This document shows positions 17,934 through 25,455 of a stretch of 64,000 nt of DNA, one piece after another; position 1 is the first letter of the stretch; each line of letters opens with the position of its first letter. The position numbers and the translations under genes are program-made. Location of the stretch: NCBI RefSeq assembly GCF_015704865.1, contig NZ_JADQTO010000035.1, positions 31,486 to 95,485 of the forward strand, written 5' to 3'. The notes beneath the pieces were generated by a model, which was given only the letters and a program-made list of their open reading frames with translations, was not told the origin of the DNA and searched no databases. Source of the stretch: Actinoplanes aureus (GTDB taxonomy: Bacteria > Actinomycetota > Actinomycetes > Mycobacteriales > Micromonosporaceae).

Positions 17934-18368
17934 ATGCGTAGGACCCTGACCGTTCTCGCCGTCTCTGTCCTGACTTCGTCCACTGTGCTGCTTGCCCCGG
18001 CGAGCGCCGCGACCGCGGTTGCGGGCCTGACGGTCACCGCCCGTTCGGCGGCACGCCAGGCGGGTGGCGCGGGCGTGACCCTGACCGGCACCTACCGATG
18101 CGGCCCGTTCAGCGGCGGCGTGCCGGATCGCGGCGTCATTGACTTCACCGTCAGCCAGACCCGTGGCGGCGTCACGGTCAACGGGTACGGCTACCTAGAG
18201 CCGGCCGCCTGCGACGGCGCCGCCCACCGGTACACCGTCGAGGTCACCGCCGTCAGCGAGCCCGGCTTCCGGCGCGGACCGGCGAAATGGAGCGCATCCG
18301 GATATGTCGAGGGTGACGGTGGCGTGCAGAACGGCTTCGTGCCCCCGACGCCGATCCAGATTCGGTAA
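17934..18368 (+). CDS. Small secreted protein, unknown
   Basis: 144 aa. ATG at 17934 has GGAGGT 6 nt upstream. Signal peptide 1-27 (MRRTLTVLAVSVLTSSTVLL, ASAAT). The mature domain has two cysteines (YRCGPF and PAACDG) and alternating strands (GVIDFTVSQTRGGVTVNGYG), a small beta-sandwich pattern seen in other actinomycete secreted proteins. It is an accessory gene inside the ICE. Confidence 0.65.
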   Translation: MRRTLTVLAVSVLTSSTVLLAPASAATAVAGLTVTARSAARQAGGAGVTLTGTYRCGPFSGGVPDRGVIDFTVSQTRGGVTVNGYGYLEPAACDGAAHRYTVEVTAVSEPGFRRGPAKWSASGYVEGDGGVQNGFVPPTPIQIR

Positions 18369-18494
18369 CGGCTCTGAGTTGACAGCGATCCGGGCAAATA
18401 ATCCATATCGCTGGCGCCGGTGATGCCCGAAGGGGGTGGCCAGCGCACACAAACCCGCTTTGTGTGCGCTGCCTGCCTCATAGCGGCAAAGGGG

Positions 18495-18894
18495 CTACAC
18501 GCTCGGGCAACGTGTGCGCCGATCGCCCCTCGCGCAGCGCCAACAGGGGCGTGCGGCGACGCGAACGGCGTCGGCGACCGCTGTCCAGACGCTGGAGTTA
18601 CGGCCGGTGATGCCGGCGCGTTTACCCGCGTTGCTGATGTCCTGGCAGGGGAACCCGGCGGTGACGATGTCGACCGGCTCGACCTTGGTCCAGTCGACGG
18701 CGCGGATGTCGCCGAGGTTGACGACGCCCGGCCACCGCTCGGCGAGGACTTTTGCTCGCGTGCGAGTCGGTTTCCGCGTACCAGCAGAGGCGGCCGCCGA
18801 GGACCGCTTCGACGGCGAGGTCGAGGCCGCCGAACCCGGTACAAAGTGACCCGATCCGGAGCTGGGCGGGTCGGGCTGCGGACGGCTCAATCAC
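18495..18894 (-). pseudogene. DNA (cytosine-5) methyltransferase, frameshifted and truncated
   Basis: The GTG at 18894 overlaps the stop of the PP-loop gene (GTGA). The first frame gives the AdoMet motif I RIGSLCTGFGGLDLAVEAVL and WYAETDSHASK; the next frame continues KVLAERWPGV, NLGDI and the catalytic motif IV TAGFPCQDIS with its PCQ cysteine, then GRNSSVW. The break is in a run of four A (TTTT at 18750-18753 on the plus strand) where three would keep the frame. After about 110 residues homology stops, so the target-recognition part and motifs VI-X are absent. It cannot be a working enzyme. Confidence 0.85.
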
Positions 18895-19484
18895 GCCACC
18901 TCCCGCAACCCGACCACGTCCCCGCACCGCGCGACCGCGAAATCCGAGGTGTCCTTCGCCACCGGCTCGGCCGGGTGCGGGCAGCTCCACGGTCCGCACC
19001 CCGGCGTCTCCTGCTGGTCGCCGGCACGAGGGCGTAGCACCACCTCGTCGAGCGGCACCCGCTGCCGGTGCAGGAAGAACTGCCCGCGCAGCGGATGCCC
19101 GTCGGCGTTCGCCCGCGCCGACCCGTGCCGGATCGCGGCGTCGAACGCGACCGCGTCCGCCCATCCCGCCGGGTCCTCGTCCCGCAACCGAACCCACTCA
19201 AGATCGGTGTGGAACGGGCAACCGAGGCACGCCGATCTCGGCGTGTCGGCCAGCCCGTGCTCGGCCAAGAATCTTGAGCAGTCGCCGCGCCGCCATCCGA
19301 GATCGAGCAGCGGGAAGACGTTGCGCATGTAGCCGACGTCGGCGTCGCGGGCCCGATGAACTTCATCGACCGAGATGCCGATCGCCATCTGCGCGTACAC
19401 GCCGGCTGGCACCCGCCCGGGGTGCGGATAGCCGAGCCGCCGCCGCACCTCAGTCTTAATGGGACGAATTTTGTACTCGCTGGT
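18891..19484 (-). pseudogene. 3' part of a PP-loop 'PAPS reductase-like' gene split by a transposon
   Basis: 197 codons from TSEYKIRPIKTEVRRRLGYP to the stop at 18891. It has the family's YMRNVFPLLDLGWRR and CLGCPFH motifs. Its own 5' part lies at 25141-25455, 5.65 kb away, on the other side of a Tn554-like element. The frame upstream runs into transposon DNA (about 29 codons) before an in-frame ATG at 19571, so a fusion protein without the PP-loop could be made but would lack the nucleotide-binding site. Confidence 0.88.
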
Positions 19485-19486
19485 GC

Positions 19487-19496
19487 TTATCTGCAC
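19487..19496 (+). repeat. Left terminal inverted repeat of the Tn554-like element
   Basis: TTATCTGCAC, the exact reverse complement of 25127-25136. It begins two bases after the last codon of the host gene fragment. Confidence 0.8.
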
Positions 19497-19594
19497 TTGG
19501 GTTGAGAGGGAAGTGATGACACAGAGCGTGTCGTTTGGCTTTGGTAGATGTGTCGTCTGACTTGCTGTCAAGGACGAGCCTTCCTGTGAACGTG

Positions 19595-19629
19595 CAAGCG
19601 CCGCGCACCCTCTGGGTGCGCGGCGCTTG
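19595..19629. terminator. Strong hairpin inside the left end of the element
   Basis: Perfect 16-bp stem CAAGCGCCGCGCACCC / GGGTGCGCGGCGCTTG with a 3-nt loop. It would stop transcription entering the element from either side. Confidence 0.75.
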
Positions 19630-19968
19630 GGTTGGTGGGGATATTGCGGTTCGGTCTGGGTGCCGTCTTTGTGTAGTTACCGGTCAGGGTTTAGTCGCGG
19701 CTCATCCAGGTCCTTGGTTTCTGCGTGCGCGGTGGTTGGACGGTTGCGTCTCAGTACCTGGTTGAAGCGCCCATGGGTAAGCTCGCCGAGTTCAAGATCG
19801 GTTCGGGCTGTCGGGCGCGGAAGCGAGACTTGGCTTGCGCCTGCGCCTGGCATTTGCCGGACCGGGTGTGCGACAGACGGTGACGCTCTGGCGTCACGGT
19901 GTCGAGGAGAGAAGACTCGGCGATGAAGCGACCGCCTTCTCTGTCGTACACGGAAGATCTGGTTTTCC
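19630..19968. other. Left non-coding part of the Tn554-like element
   Basis: No gene with support. A minus-strand frame ending near 19677 (ELGELTHGRFNQVLRRN) looks protein-like and could be the remnant of a transposase tail, but no start or domain is seen. The promoter of the STAS genes should be in the last 100 bp. Confidence 0.35.
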
Positions 19969-20763
19969 ATGAATAGTCCGTTTATCGTGGCCGGTAGTCC
20001 GCAGGTGGACTGCGTCAATGACCCTGGCGGGGCGGTGACGCAGGTCGTGGTGCAGGGCCGTTGGGATGGCCTCCTTCGTGAGGAGGCGTCGTGGGTGTTG
20101 CGGGCCTGCGTGGCCGAGGCTCCTTTCTTGGTGTTGGTCGACCTGACGCAGTTGCAGGACCCGGCCGGTGAGTCGGGGTCGACATGGCGCACCGCGGCCC
20201 GATATGCCGCGGAGGCTGATCCGCCGGTGTCGGTGGTCCTGTGCGCGGTACCGACGGCGGTGCGGCAACGTTTGTCGAGTAGGGGCGGTGATCAAGCGAT
20301 CGGACTAGCCGACAGTGTCGAGACGGCACGGGCAGCGGTGCGGGGCCCGGACGGTACGTTCCGGCGGCGGCACATGGCTCTGCTGGCGCAGCCGGCTGCG
20401 AGCGCGCTGGCCCGCACCATGGTTGGTGACGCCTGTCTGGCTCTGGGCGCGGCGCACCTGACGTATCCGGCTCGGCTGATCGTGTCGGAGCTGGTGGCCA
20501 ACGCGGTCTCGCACACCGGCACCGATCCGGAGATGTGGGTTTCGGTGCGCGGCGATATGTTGCATCTCGCCGTGCAGGACGGCAGCCGGGAGCTTCCACG
20601 GCTGCTCGACCTCAGCCCGGGCCGTTGGCGTCCTTCCGAGCTGCAGCAAGGATGGGGGTTGAGGGCAGTGACTGCTGCAGCTACTGCGTGGGGTGCCTTA
20701 CCATGCCGGCGCGGCAAGGTCGTGTGGGCCGCCCTCGCCATCCGGGCGGGGGCGCCGACATGA
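19969..20763 (+). CDS. STAS-like plus HATPase (anti-sigma factor type) fusion
   Basis: 264 aa. Residues 5-110 read as a STAS/MEDS-like domain (TQVVVQGRWDGLLREEASWV, FLVLVDLTQLQDPAGE). Residues 145-262 are a GHKL ATPase of the RsbW/SpoIIAB kind: N-box in IVSELVANAVSHTG (about 170-183), G1 box VQDGSRELP (about 202), G2-like GWGLRAVTAAATAWG (about 228). Such proteins bind sigma factors or phosphorylate STAS partners. It overlaps the next gene (also STAS) by ATGA, so the two probably form a partner-switching pair. It is cargo of the Tn554-like element, unrelated to transposition. Confidence 0.82.
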   Translation: MNSPFIVAGSPQVDCVNDPGGAVTQVVVQGRWDGLLREEASWVLRACVAEAPFLVLVDLTQLQDPAGESGSTWRTAARYAAEADPPVSVVLCAVPTAVRQRLSSRGGDQAIGLADSVETARAAVRGPDGTFRRRHMALLAQPAASALARTMVGDACLALGAAHLTYPARLIVSELVANAVSHTGTDPEMWVSVRGDMLHLAVQDGSRELPRLLDLSPGRWRPSELQQGWGLRAVTAAATAWGALPCRRGKVVWAALAIRAGAPT

Positions 20764-21407
20764 CGTTGTTCTCCGATAACGGAAGCCGTCTCTATGTGAC
20801 GGTGCACGGCGAGGGGAACCGAACCACGGTCATTCTGACCGGTGAACTGGACATGAGCAATGAGGCGCCCTTGGCGCAGCTGTTGGACACCGCGATGGGC
20901 GGCGACACCAAACACCTAGACGTGCAGATGGCCGAACTCTGGTTCGTCGACGTCGCTGGGGTACGGCTGCTACTACGTGCCCATCAGCTGGGCGCGGACC
21001 GCGGTGTCGAGGTGAAAGCGTGCGACCCGCTGCCGCATATCGTCTGGCTGCTACACATCATCGACGACGCAGCCGTGCTGCTCGGTGTCAACGCGCCCGG
21101 CGACATGACGCCCTACCCTGACGGTCCGCCACCGGCGCCCAGAGTCGATGAGCCGGTGGACGAAGACTCACCTGTCCCGATGGCCGACGCTCGTGAGGAG
21201 CGTGATCGGCGCGCCGATGAACGTGATCGGCGCGCCGATGAACGTGAGGAGCAAGCTGACGACCGGGACCGGCTCGCGCAGGAGCGTGACCGGCTTGTCG
21301 ACGAGCGGCAGCACCGCGCCAGTGAACACCAGCGGTGGGAGGACATCCGTGAGGAGTTGGCTGACGTCCGTGAACGTGCCCTCGAACGCCGCGAAAAGGA
21401 TTTATGA
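20760..21407 (+). CDS. STAS domain protein with charged coiled-coil tail
   Basis: 215 aa. The STAS domain (about 8-112) has the family's core strand and helix: TTVILTGELDMSNEAPLAQL, HLDVQMAELWFVDVAGVRLL. The usual phosphorylated Ser/Thr position (D-S-S/T in SpoIIAA) reads VDVAGV here, with alanine, so regulation by phosphorylation is doubtful. After a Pro-rich linker comes about 75 residues of Glu/Arg/Asp repeats (REERDRRADERDRRADEREE), including a 21-bp perfect tandem repeat in the DNA. It is translationally coupled to the anti-sigma-like protein. Confidence 0.8.
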   Translation: MTLFSDNGSRLYVTVHGEGNRTTVILTGELDMSNEAPLAQLLDTAMGGDTKHLDVQMAELWFVDVAGVRLLLRAHQLGADRGVEVKACDPLPHIVWLLHIIDDAAVLLGVNAPGDMTPYPDGPPPAPRVDEPVDEDSPVPMADAREERDRRADERDRRADEREEQADDRDRLAQERDRLVDERQHRASEHQRWEDIREELADVRERALERREKDL

Positions 21408-21437
21408 CCCCCTCGGCGGCTGTCGTGATGTCCTGCT

Positions 21438-23885
21438 TCAGGCGGGCGGTCGGGAGCCTGGCATACCGAGGCCTACGGCGCTGGCAAGCCCTTGCAGGCG
21501 TGTGGCTTGCTGCTGTTTGTCGGCGAGGAACCGAAGGGTGAGGTCGATGCCCTCGATCTCGCCGAGCCAGCCTTCGGCCTCTGCTCGTGCGCGCCGGGCG
21601 ATCAGGTCTTCCTCCAGCTCGGCGAGCCGGCCCAGCATCTTCGGATTGACGTTGAGCATCGGGCAGCGGATGCAGGCATGTTCGTGCTGGCACGGGGTGC
21701 CATACGGGCGGGCGCAGGAACCCAGCTCGACGCGACGTTTGTCGAAGTGCTCCTGAAACTCGTCCCACTCCGTCGCGGTGGCGTCCCGGTACTCCTCGCT
21801 GGGCCGGAAGGTGCGCCGCTGCTGCAGATACTGCTGGTAGTGACGCACCACGTCGTCGTCGAACACGGCGACGTAGCCACGGGTGGTCTGGATGTTCAGG
21901 TGACCCAGTAAAGCGGCGCCGATGTGGATCGGTAGCCCGCTGTTGACCAGTTCGGTGGCGAAGATCCGGCGGAAGTCGTGCGGGGTGATGTGCAGCCCGC
22001 GAAACGCCGGATGGTACTCGGCGATGGCCTCACACAGCCGGCGCAGCATCAGACCGACCGTGGCCGGGGTGGTGACGTGGATGCTCGTGCCGCGCCGCCG
22101 CTGAAACAAGTACGGCAACGGAGTGCTCCACAGCTTGTCGTGGGCGTCGAACCGGCTCAGCCGGGCGATCGGCTGGCCGTCGCGGGTGAGCCGCCGCACC
22201 ACCTGAGCGATCACGTGGAACAGCTCGGCCGACATCGGGATGACACGTTCGCGGTCCATCTTCGACGGCGCGATCACCAGCAGCGCGATGACCTCGCCGT
22301 TGGCCCGCTGGTACTGGCGGATACTCAGGTGCGACAGCTCGGTGAGCTCTTCGATTCGCACGCCGGAGTGCCGCAGCGTCTCGACGATCGCCCACTCCCA
22401 GAAAGTGGCTTCTTCCAGCGCACTGACGTGGATGACCTTGCCGGTGGCCTCATCGACTACCCGCACCGGCCGTTGCTCGTGCCGGGCGCGTTTGCGGTCG
22501 GCGGACGACAGGTAGCGCCGGTAGGTCTGGCCGGCCACGGTGAAGACACCGTCTTCAGGCGTCGCTGTCGCCTGTTCCAGCAGGGCTTTGGCGTGCTGGT
22601 GCCGCTGCTCGATGTGGGCCACGAGCACCGGTAGCAGCGGCTGCCGCACGCGAGTGCGGTCGGCGGAGCGCTCCTCGATACGGCGGCGGCGCTGGCCGCC
22701 GCCACGAAACTCGGTCTGCGCGACCGGACACGGGGCGACCCACAGCGCCCACCGTTCCGGCTCTTCGGCGGCCCAGGTGTGCAGGTCGAGGTAGAAGCTG
22801 CGGACCGCGATGAGGATCTCGTCGACATTGCCCCGCGGCTGCCCGTCGTCGCGGGTGCGTAGCTGCTCACGCCACACCTCGTAGGTCTGCGGATCGATGC
22901 GCAGGTCGGCCTGACGGGGGCTGAGGTGTTCGATCTTCTCCCAGAAGTGGTGCGTCAGCGACCGGGCCAGGTTGTTGATCGTGGCGTAGTCGGTCTCGGC
23001 GCGGCGGCGGGTGATGTAGTCGATCAGCAGCTGCCGCACGCCCTGATGGACGATCGGGTATCGGTCGACGAGTTCGGCGGTGCTGAGCTGACCGCGCAGC
23101 ATCGCGGCCCGCATCGTGGCAGGTGTGCTGGCCGCGAAGTGCCCCATCCGGTGCAGCACGTTCCACACGCCGATACCCGCGAACTGGTTCGCGTCCTTCT
23201 TGCCGTCGCGCAGCACCGTGCGGACCTGCCGGGTCTGGTGCGTGTAGTGCAGCAGCGCACCTGGGGTGACGTCGGCGAGCGCGACGCCTTGCACGGTGAG
23301 CAGGCAGCACACGTCGAACAAGGCTTTGCGTCGATGGACCCACCGGGCATCGTGCTCGTCGACCTGTCCGGCGTACTTCTCCAGCAGAGCGTCCTTCTGC
23401 GCGGTGATGAACTGGCCCGGATAGTCGCGGAACTTGTTGCGCCGAAACGCCATCAGCGACGGCTGGATGACCCGTAGGCAGAAGAGCATCTTGATTCCGG
23501 GACTGATCGTCTGGCTCGGCTCGATGCTAGAGATCACACTGCTCGCCGCGACTGTGCCGGCGGCTAGCGGGCTCGCGTCCCACCGCTGTTGCCACGTGAT
23601 GCCGGGGAACGTCTGCAGGTATTGCAGCGCCGCCGTCACCTGAGTCCGGCGATGCGCGCAGTCGCTCGCCGGCCCGTCCCATGCCGCTGCGGTGACCTCC
23701 CTGAGCCGGTCGACCGACGCCGTGGCCAGATCGCCGAAGGGACGCGGTGCCGTCGCTGCCGTTGCCGGCTGCGCTGGGATACGCCCCTGCACGAACCGGC
23801 TCGCGAAACCGAGCTCCTCCAGCACCGGACCGTGCCGGTGATGCCGGCGGGTCAGACCCGTAGTCGTGGTCGCCGACTTAGCCAC
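21438..23885 (-). CDS. tnpB: TnpB-like large tyrosine recombinase
   Basis: 815 aa from a GTG start; it overlaps tnpA by GTGGCTAA. The catalytic domain has Arg in HSGVRIEELTEL, HDFRR in ITPHDFRRIFATELV, the later histidine in LLGHLNIQTTRGY and Tyr in that segment. Downstream is a cysteine cluster (CARPYGTPCQHEHACIRCPM) and a helical tail EGWLGEIEGIDLTL common in this family. It is longer than the 630-aa TnpB of Tn554. Together with TnpA it should catalyse insertion and excision of the element; all active-site residues are intact. Confidence 0.88.
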   Translation of the reverse strand: MAKSATTTTGLTRRHHRHGPVLEELGFASRFVQGRIPAQPATAATAPRPFGDLATASVDRLREVTAAAWDGPASDCAHRRTQVTAALQYLQTFPGITWQQRWDASPLAAGTVAASSVISSIEPSQTISPGIKMLFCLRVIQPSLMAFRRNKFRDYPGQFITAQKDALLEKYAGQVDEHDARWVHRRKALFDVCCLLTVQGVALADVTPGALLHYTHQTRQVRTVLRDGKKDANQFAGIGVWNVLHRMGHFAASTPATMRAAMLRGQLSTAELVDRYPIVHQGVRQLLIDYITRRRAETDYATINNLARSLTHHFWEKIEHLSPRQADLRIDPQTYEVWREQLRTRDDGQPRGNVDEILIAVRSFYLDLHTWAAEEPERWALWVAPCPVAQTEFRGGGQRRRRIEERSADRTRVRQPLLPVLVAHIEQRHQHAKALLEQATATPEDGVFTVAGQTYRRYLSSADRKRARHEQRPVRVVDEATGKVIHVSALEEATFWEWAIVETLRHSGVRIEELTELSHLSIRQYQRANGEVIALLVIAPSKMDRERVIPMSAELFHVIAQVVRRLTRDGQPIARLSRFDAHDKLWSTPLPYLFQRRRGTSIHVTTPATVGLMLRRLCEAIAEYHPAFRGLHITPHDFRRIFATELVNSGLPIHIGAALLGHLNIQTTRGYVAVFDDDVVRHYQQYLQQRRTFRPSEEYRDATATEWDEFQEHFDKRRVELGSCARPYGTPCQHEHACIRCPMLNVNPKMLGRLAELEEDLIARRARAEAEGWLGEIEGIDLTLRFLADKQQQATRLQGLASAVGLGMPGSRPPA

Positions 23886-25074
23886 CGAACACCGCCGCGA
23901 TGTCGGCCGGGTCGTAGCCCGGCGCGTACGTCATTACCGGCCGCGGCCGGTTGTAATGCTCGGCGAGTTTGTCGACGAGATCCTCCACCCGCGCGGTCAG
24001 GTAGCGGCCGGTCACCCGGATGTCGGCGTGCCGCAGGATCACCTGCACCTCCGGCAGCGTCAGTCGGCCGCCGTTGACCATCCGGGTCGCCGCGGTGTGC
24101 CGCAGATCGTGCAACGTCCAGTTGGTGCCCAACTGGGCGTTGACCCGCTGCAAGATCCGCCGCAGCGCCCAATAGGCCAGCGGCCGATCCCCGCCTCGGC
24201 GGGTACGCCAGATCCGGCCACCGGCCGCCGGCGTACCCGCCTCATCGAAGTATCGCGCCAGGTAGAGGAACGCCTGTGGTGAAGCCGGCACCAGCTGCCG
24301 CGCTCGGGTGCCTTTCGAGATCACCCAGATCCGTTGGTCGGCCCAGTCAAGGTCTTCCAGCACCAGTCCCAGAAGCTCAGCGGCTCGCGCTCCGCTGGAG
24401 ACGAAGAACTCGAGCAGCGCCCGATCACGGTCGCAGCCCAGCGCCGCGAACAGCTCGTCCCACAACCGGTCCGGGATCGAGCGGGGAAGCGGGGCGGGAA
24501 CCCGCTGCCGCAGCCGCGCCCGCCCGAACTTCGCCGGTGCCTCCAACGGGCTGCGGTGTGCCATCGCTCGTCGCCGTTCCGCTGACACCGGGACTGGATT
24601 GCGCACCGGACCACGACCGTGACAAGCGTGGAACTGGTAGAACCCGCTGACCACCGACAGCGCGTGGTTGATCGTCGACGGCGCGTAGCCTGCCTGCAAA
24701 GCCGACTTGCCTGTCTTCGGATTCACGGATCCGGCGGGCGGCGCCTCCGGATCCGACCGCTGCCGCTGCGGATTCTTGGCAGAGCGAAGCCAGCCCACCA
24801 GCACCGCGACCTCGGCCTCGGTCGCCTGTTGCCAGCCCATCTGCAGAGCCCACAACAGCCGGAACCATCGCAGCAAGCCGAAGGCGTAGCTGCGGCAGGT
24901 CAACGGGCTGCAATCGCTCAGCGCGAGTTCACGAAGGTAGCCGGTCGCCGGCTCGACCTCGGCTCCCTGCGTGTCACGTACGACGAACGGCGGATGCAGT
25001 AAGGAGGTGTCGATAACCGAACCAACGGGCGGGACTGTGCCGCGCCCTTCCACCAACAAGACACGCAAATCCAC
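23878..25074 (-). CDS. tnpA: TnpA-like tyrosine recombinase
   Basis: 398 aa from a GTG start, near the 361 aa of Tn554 TnpA. N-terminal SAM-like domain about 45-165; catalytic domain with Arg in FFVSSGARAAELLGL, HDLRH in TLHDLRHTAATRM, the later histidine in LRHADIRVTGRY and the Tyr that ends that segment. The gene starts only 53 bp from the right inverted repeat, so its promoter is at the element's end. It is the first gene of the two-gene recombinase operon. Confidence 0.88.
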   Translation of the reverse strand: MDLRVLLVEGRGTVPPVGSVIDTSLLHPPFVVRDTQGAEVEPATGYLRELALSDCSPLTCRSYAFGLLRWFRLLWALQMGWQQATEAEVAVLVGWLRSAKNPQRQRSDPEAPPAGSVNPKTGKSALQAGYAPSTINHALSVVSGFYQFHACHGRGPVRNPVPVSAERRRAMAHRSPLEAPAKFGRARLRQRVPAPLPRSIPDRLWDELFAALGCDRDRALLEFFVSSGARAAELLGLVLEDLDWADQRIWVISKGTRARQLVPASPQAFLYLARYFDEAGTPAAGGRIWRTRRGGDRPLAYWALRRILQRVNAQLGTNWTLHDLRHTAATRMVNGGRLTLPEVQVILRHADIRVTGRYLTARVEDLVDKLAEHYNRPRPVMTYAPGYDPADIAAVFGG

Positions 25075-25126
25075 GCAGCGCCCTCCGAGTCATCATCGCT
25101 GGCACCAAGGCCAACGAGACGGCCCG

Positions 25127-25136
25127 GTGCAGATAA
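25127..25136 (+). repeat. Right terminal inverted repeat of the Tn554-like element
   Basis: GTGCAGATAA, the exact inverse of the left copy; four more bases (CTCA) separate it from the host codon TGC. Confidence 0.8.
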
Positions 25137-25137
25137 C

Positions 25138-25455
25138 TCAGCATTGACGGCGAGCCATGCCTTTCTCGCCGTTGGGGCCGAGGGTGAACAGCGGCATGGA
25201 CGCGAATCGGTGGGCGGGGTCGAGGGCGTCGTCGCGGATGTTGCCGGCCGACACCCGCACGATCGGGATCCCCGCCGACGCGGCGATCTCCTCCAGACGC
25301 CGCAGATGCGAGTAGACCGCGGCCGGCTCCCAGCCCGTGTCGGAGAAGACCGCGGCGTCGAACGCCGGGATCCGCCTCTGAATCGCGAGCAGCAACAGAG
25401 CCGAACTCTGGATGCCGGCACCCAGAGAGAGGTAAGCGGCGATGGGTCCGGTCAC
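25138..25455 (-). pseudogene. 5' part of the PP-loop 'PAPS reductase-like' gene
   Basis: 105 codons from a GTG start that overlaps the upstream methyltransferase stop (GTGA). It holds the PP-loop ATP-binding motif SLGAGIQSSAL (10-20), AVFSDTGWEPAAVYSHLRRL and ends NGEKGMARRQC; a stop from transposon DNA follows at once. The missing part starts with TSEYKIRP at 19484. In this family RRQC and TSEYKI are contiguous. Restored, the protein would be about 302 aa. Such proteins occur beside DNA methyltransferases in actinobacterial phages and ICEs; the reaction is not established. Confidence 0.88.

Larger units (their letters stand above)
19485..25140. mobile_element. Tn554-like element with two tyrosine recombinases, inserted in the PP-loop gene
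   Basis: Ends are marked by TTATCTGCAC (19487-19496) and its inverted copy GTGCAGATAA (25127-25136). Inside are a TnpA-like (398 aa) and a TnpB-like (815 aa) tyrosine recombinase on the minus strand and two STAS-type regulatory genes on the plus strand. Joining 19484 to 25141 restores codon phase through ...CGT CAA TGC ACC AGC GAG... (Arg-Gln-Cys-Thr-Ser-Glu). A GC dinucleotide at the junction is ambiguous, so the limits may shift by 2 bp; no longer target duplication is seen. No tnpC was found. Confidence 0.88.

Noticed and set aside
19485..19571. Functional fusion gene made of transposon end plus PP-loop 3' part
   Set aside because: It would lack the ATP-binding PP-loop and has no ribosome-binding site.
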